A stretch of 64,000 nucleotides of DNA from assembly GCF_022012335.1 (NCBI RefSeq), contig NZ_JAKLTO010000001.1, positions 248,001 through 312,000 on the forward strand, read 5' to 3'. Shown here piece after piece: positions 61,307 to 64,000 of this stretch. Made by a program: the position numbers and the translations under genes. The stretch comes from Flavobacterium sp. SM15. GTDB lineage: Bacteria; Bacteroidota; Bacteroidia; Flavobacteriales; Flavobacteriaceae. The notes beneath the pieces were generated by a model that saw only the letters and a list, made by a program, of their open reading frames with translations, ran no database searches and was not told where the DNA came from. How positions within the stretch are numbered: position 1 is the first letter of the stretch; each line of letters starts with the position of its first letter.

Positions 61307-61933
61307 ATGTTTCTCGAAAATACGGTAAATCATAAAGAACAATTTGGGTGGATTGAAGTCATCTGCGGCTCGATGTTTTCCGGGAAGACCGAAGAGCTTA
61401 TCCGAAGGCTCAAACGTGCCCAGTTTGCCAAGCAGAAAGTGGAAATTTTCAAGCCTGCCATCGATACGCGCTACCACGATGAAATGGTAGTTTCCCATGA
61501 TTCTAATGAGATTCGCTCCACTCCGGTTCCTGCTGCGGCCAACATCCGCATTTTGGCCCAAGGCTGCGATGTGGTAGGAATTGACGAAGCCCAGTTTTTC
61601 GACGATGAAATTGTTTCAATTTGCAACGATTTGGCCAATTCAGGAATCCGTGTGATTGTGGCTGGACTGGATATGGATTTTAAAGGCAATCCTTTCGGAC
61701 CAATGCCGGCTCTTATGGCTACCGCAGAATATGTTACCAAAGTGCATGCGGTTTGCACGCGCACCGGAAACTTAGCCAATTACAGCTTCCGAAAAGCACA
61801 AAGCGATAGCCTGGTACTCTTGGGAGAAACCGAAGAATACGAACCTTTAAGCCGTGCCGCTTATTTTAACGCCATGAAAGAACAGGCGGAAAAAGAAGAA
61901 AACGATTCAAAAGATAAAAAAAATCAACACTAA
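61307..61933 (+). CDS. tdk: Thymidine kinase
   Basis: Type II thymidine kinase, a salvage enzyme that phosphorylates thymidine to dTMP with ATP. The 208-residue protein has the P-loop GSMFSGKT (21-28), the DEAQ motif (catalytic Glu94), [10 protein letters not shown] and the lasso region with NYSFR. The zinc-binding cysteines of most type II enzymes are largely lost: Cys150 remains but Thr153 replaces the second Cys, and SRAAY (182-186) stands where CRxxC/H usually sits. A strong terminator follows two bases after the stop. Confidence 0.93.
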   Translation: MFLENTVNHKEQFGWIEVICGSMFSGKTEELIRRLKRAQFAKQKVEIFKPAIDTRYHDEMVVSHDSNEIRSTPVPAAANIRILAQGCDVVGIDEAQFFDDEIVSICNDLANSGIRVIVAGLDMDFKGNPFGPMPALMATAEYVTKVHAVCTRTGNLANYSFRKAQSDSLVLLGETEEYEPLSRAAYFNAMKEQAEKEENDSKDKKNQH

Positions 61934-61934
61934 A

Positions 61935-61965
61935 AAAAGCCCTTATTTCAAAGGGCTTTTTGTTG
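61935..61965 (+). terminator. Terminator of tdk
   Basis: Arms AAAAGCCCTT and AAGGGCTTTT with a 6-base loop and a T tail, directly after the tdk stop. It faces the convergent gene ending at 61978 and could serve both. Confidence 0.85.
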
Positions 61966-61977
61966 CTTATTCAAGAC

Positions 61978-62751
61978 TTATTTCTTTATAAACTTTCCAG
62001 TTGTTCCATTGATTTTGTAAACATAAACTCCGCTGCTTAACGCTGAAGTATCTAACGCAGTATTGGTTTCAGCTCCTGAAAGATCTTTCTGCAATACTTT
62101 CATCCCGTTAGTAGTAAACACTTCCAATTTTCCTTTTTCTCCATTCAGTTTTAGGTTCTCAAACGTAATTTGCCCTTCTGTAGGGTTAGGAAACGCAAAA
62201 ACGTTTTTGGAGAACAATTCATACTGATTTACCGTTAACGTTCCTTGTAAAGAATACACTTTCAAATCTGCAAACCAATTTACAGAAAAGTCATCACTAT
62301 ATATTTTTTTGGTAATCAACTTATACTGCCCCGCAGAATCCTTGAATACACTTGCATAGGTCGCCCCCGCAAACTCTTGAATTAATGAACCATCACTGCT
62401 AACTAAAACAATTTTACTCTCCATCGTGACATCATTATATTCAGAAATTAAAAATTCAATATTCGCATCGTTATTAAACAATTTATCAGAGATTAATAAG
62501 AAATTATTGAATTTCCAATCCGGCATTATTGGAACTGTAAATGAAGTTGTCAATACATGCGTCTGATTGAAAATCTGGACACCCCCGGTATTTTTATCAA
62601 ACGTAAAATGATTTAATTCTGTTTGTGTGTAAAAAGCCGAAACAAAATCATCTCCTCCTAGTGAAGAAGTTGTATATTCATGCTCAAAGGTTATTTGAGA
62701 AAAAGCATTCAAACTAAAAAGGGAAGCAACTAAAAATAATTTTAATTTCAT
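61978..62751 (-). CDS. Secreted protein with type IX secretion sorting domain
   Basis: The 257-residue protein has a signal peptide (about 1-18, ending LNAFSQ) and an uncharacterised beta-rich middle. The C-terminal type A sorting domain (about 187-257) reads AFPNPTEGQITFENL, GKLEVFTTNGMKVLQKDL, LDTSALSSGVYVYKINGTTGKFIKK. That domain is recognised by the PorSS/type IX machinery and is removed on export to the cell surface. The passenger region has no motif I recognise. Confidence 0.88.
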   Translation of the reverse strand: MKLKLFLVASLFSLNAFSQITFEHEYTTSSLGGDDFVSAFYTQTELNHFTFDKNTGGVQIFNQTHVLTTSFTVPIMPDWKFNNFLLISDKLFNNDANIEFLISEYNDVTMESKIVLVSSDGSLIQEFAGATYASVFKDSAGQYKLITKKIYSDDFSVNWFADLKVYSLQGTLTVNQYELFSKNVFAFPNPTEGQITFENLKLNGEKGKLEVFTTNGMKVLQKDLSGAETNTALDTSALSSGVYVYKINGTTGKFIKK

Positions 62752-62852
62752 TAGTGTTATTTTTTAAGATTAGCTGCAAAAAAACAAAAAAAACCTACAA
62801 AAACAAAAAAACATTGTTCAACAATAAAGCTATTTTATTAAAAAAGAAGTCC

Positions 62853-62860
62853 TATTTTTG
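62853..62860 (+). promoter_or_regulatory. -7 promoter element of murF
   Basis: TATTTTTG, an exact TAnnTTTG match, lies 70 bases before ATG 62930. The leader is A-rich at its end and has no obvious hairpin. Confidence 0.5.
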
Positions 62861-62929
62861 AAAACGATATGACCAAATAGTTTTCATTGTTGCAAATCAA
62901 CACATTAGACCAATCGCTTACCTGGAAAA

Positions 62930-64000
62930 ATGAGTTTACTTATCCAAAATATCATCCCTGTTATCCATGCCAAATGGTTGGGAAACGATCAAATATGTTC
63001 TATTGACAACGTTTCCATAGATAGCCGTTCACTACAAAACAATAACGGCACACTGTTTTTTGCCTTGGTGGGACAGCACCACGATGGGCATCAGTACCTA
63101 TCTGAACTCATTGAAAAAGGGGTTCAGAATTTTGCAGTTCAACATGTTCCGGAAAAACTGATAAACAAAGCCAATTTTCTTATTGTAGAAAACACCTTGA
63201 ACGCGCTACAAGAATTCGCCGCTTTTTACCGCCAACAATTCAACTTCCCAATTATCGGGATTACCGGAAGTAACGGCAAAACCATCGTAAAAGAATGGCT
63301 GAATTTCCTTTTGAGTCCGGAATACAACATCATCCGAAGCCCGAAAAGTTACAACTCACAGGTTGGTGTTCCGCTTTCGGTTATCGGCATCAACGAAAAA
63401 CACAATTTGGGAATTTTTGAAGCCGGAATTTCCCAAGTGGGCGAAATGGAAAAACTGGGCAACATCATTCAACCGACGTTAGGAATCTTAACCAATATCG
63501 GCTCGGCTCACAACGAAGGCTTCCGTTCTGAGGAAGAGAAAATCCAACAGAAACTCAAACTGTTCGATAATGCACCAGTGGTAATCCTTCAGAAAAACGA
63601 TACTATCGAAGCCTATTTAAAACCGGAAACCAAAGCGTTTACCTGGAGTTTCAACAACACTTCCGCAGATGTACAAATTACCAAAAAATCGTCATCCGTT
63701 TTAGAAATCAAACATAAGGACGAAACGTTTTCCGTAACACTTCCGTTTCACGATAAGGCCTCAGAAGAAAATTCCATTACCTGTTTAATGGTGCTTTTGT
63801 ATTTCGGTTACGATGTCAAAACGATTCAGGAGCGCCTTGCCAATTTGTATCCGGTGGAAATGCGTTTACAGGTAAAGAACGGCATTAACAATTGTACGAT
63901 TATCGACGACAGTTACAGTTCCGATTACCAGTCGCTTAAAATCGCGCTGGATTTTCTGGAACAACACAAAACCCATAAAAAGAAGACAGTCATCCTATCC
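62930..64000 (+). CDS. murF: UDP-N-acetylmuramoyl-tripeptide--D-Ala-D-Ala ligase (MurF), N-terminal part; probably fused to alanine racemase
   Basis: MurF adds D-Ala-D-Ala to the UDP-MurNAc tripeptide in peptidoglycan synthesis. The visible 357 codons run off the window end without a stop. They show the N-terminal substrate domain (SIDSRSLQNNNGTLFFAL), the Mur-ligase P-loop GITGSNGKT (about 114-122), the KSYNSQVGVPLSV segment, FEAGISQVGEMEKL and the start of the C-terminal domain (IIDDSYSSDYQSLKIAL). In Bacteroidota this version is usually fused to a C-terminal alanine racemase; that part would lie beyond base 64000 and is not seen. Confidence 0.92.
   Translation, partial: MSLLIQNIIPVIHAKWLGNDQICSIDNVSIDSRSLQNNNGTLFFALVGQHHDGHQYLSELIEKGVQNFAVQHVPEKLINKANFLIVENTLNALQEFAAFYRQQFNFPIIGITGSNGKTIVKEWLNFLLSPEYNIIRSPKSYNSQVGVPLSVIGINEKHNLGIFEAGISQVGEMEKLGNIIQPTLGILTNIGSAHNEGFRSEEEKIQQKLKLFDNAPVVILQKNDTIEAYLKPETKAFTWSFNNTSADVQITKKSSSVLEIKHKDETFSVTLPFHDKASEENSITCLMVLLYFGYDVKTIQERLANLYPVEMRLQVKNGINNCTIIDDSYSSDYQSLKIALDFLEQHKTHKKKTVILS

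Overview
The window is chromosomal DNA from a member of the Bacteroidota, most likely a Flavobacterium or a close relative. Evidence: a type IX secretion C-terminal sorting domain (61978-62751), a GLPGLI-family protein, a DUF5686 protein, a TonB-receptor-like barrel with an N-terminal carboxypeptidase-regulatory domain, a MurF of the kind fused to alanine racemase in this phylum, and many exact copies of the Bacteroidota -7 promoter element TAnnTTTG. Gene starts generally lack a Shine-Dalgarno sequence. No rRNA, CRISPR array, phage, transposase or integrase was seen.

Layout. 1-8269: pyrH end, frr, a DUF5686 outer-membrane protein, an SMR exporter, asnS, rpoN, a degenerate PAP2-like membrane protein and a beta-barrel protein. 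8382-10445: a two-component pair and tRNA-Ser(GGA). 10507-15264: a tatD / acyltransferase / asparaginase operon, a small aspartic protease and a drug-efflux MFS protein. 15329-20073: an accessory block, A/T-rich in its centre, of uncharacterised genes: two coiled-coil proteins (one with an XRE-type helix-turn-helix), a two-gene HTH plus membrane-protein unit and a 539-residue protein with a HEPN-like RxxxxH motif. The same hairpin sequence borders the block on both sides, and its 346-base central gap is dense in operator-like palindromes. 20158-24208: the 2-oxoglutarate dehydrogenase genes odhB and sucA. 24319-29030: a barrel protein, then two tandem paralogous secreted four-cysteine proteins, a GLPGLI protein and a TonB-receptor-like barrel. 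29014-30375: a small conserved gene and polyprenyl diphosphate synthase.

30421-37988 is a drug-efflux region. A TetR gene leads a tolC / adaptor / RND-pump operon, and the upstream metallo-hydrolase gene carries nearly the same operator-promoter module (GGAAAC-N16-GTTTCC-N4-TANATTTGCA), so both are probably one TetR regulon. 38174-40855: a MORN-like protein, aspS and a cold-shock protein. 41089-53950: a complete-order nuoA-N operon (respiratory Complex I) under one good promoter and terminator, with a NuoG that lacks the large C-terminal domain. 54027-55720: umuC-umuD for SOS translesion synthesis. 56123-61204: a leftward run of an acidic protein, rsmI, osmC-type gene, recJ and an MFS transporter. 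61307-64000: tdk, a type IX secreted protein and the start of murF.

The best candidates for undescribed biology are the secreted cysteine-protein pair with its GLPGLI / TonB-like partners, the HEPN-like protein and two-gene unit in the accessory block, and the duplicated TetR operator. Functions come from recognising families by eye; no database search was run.
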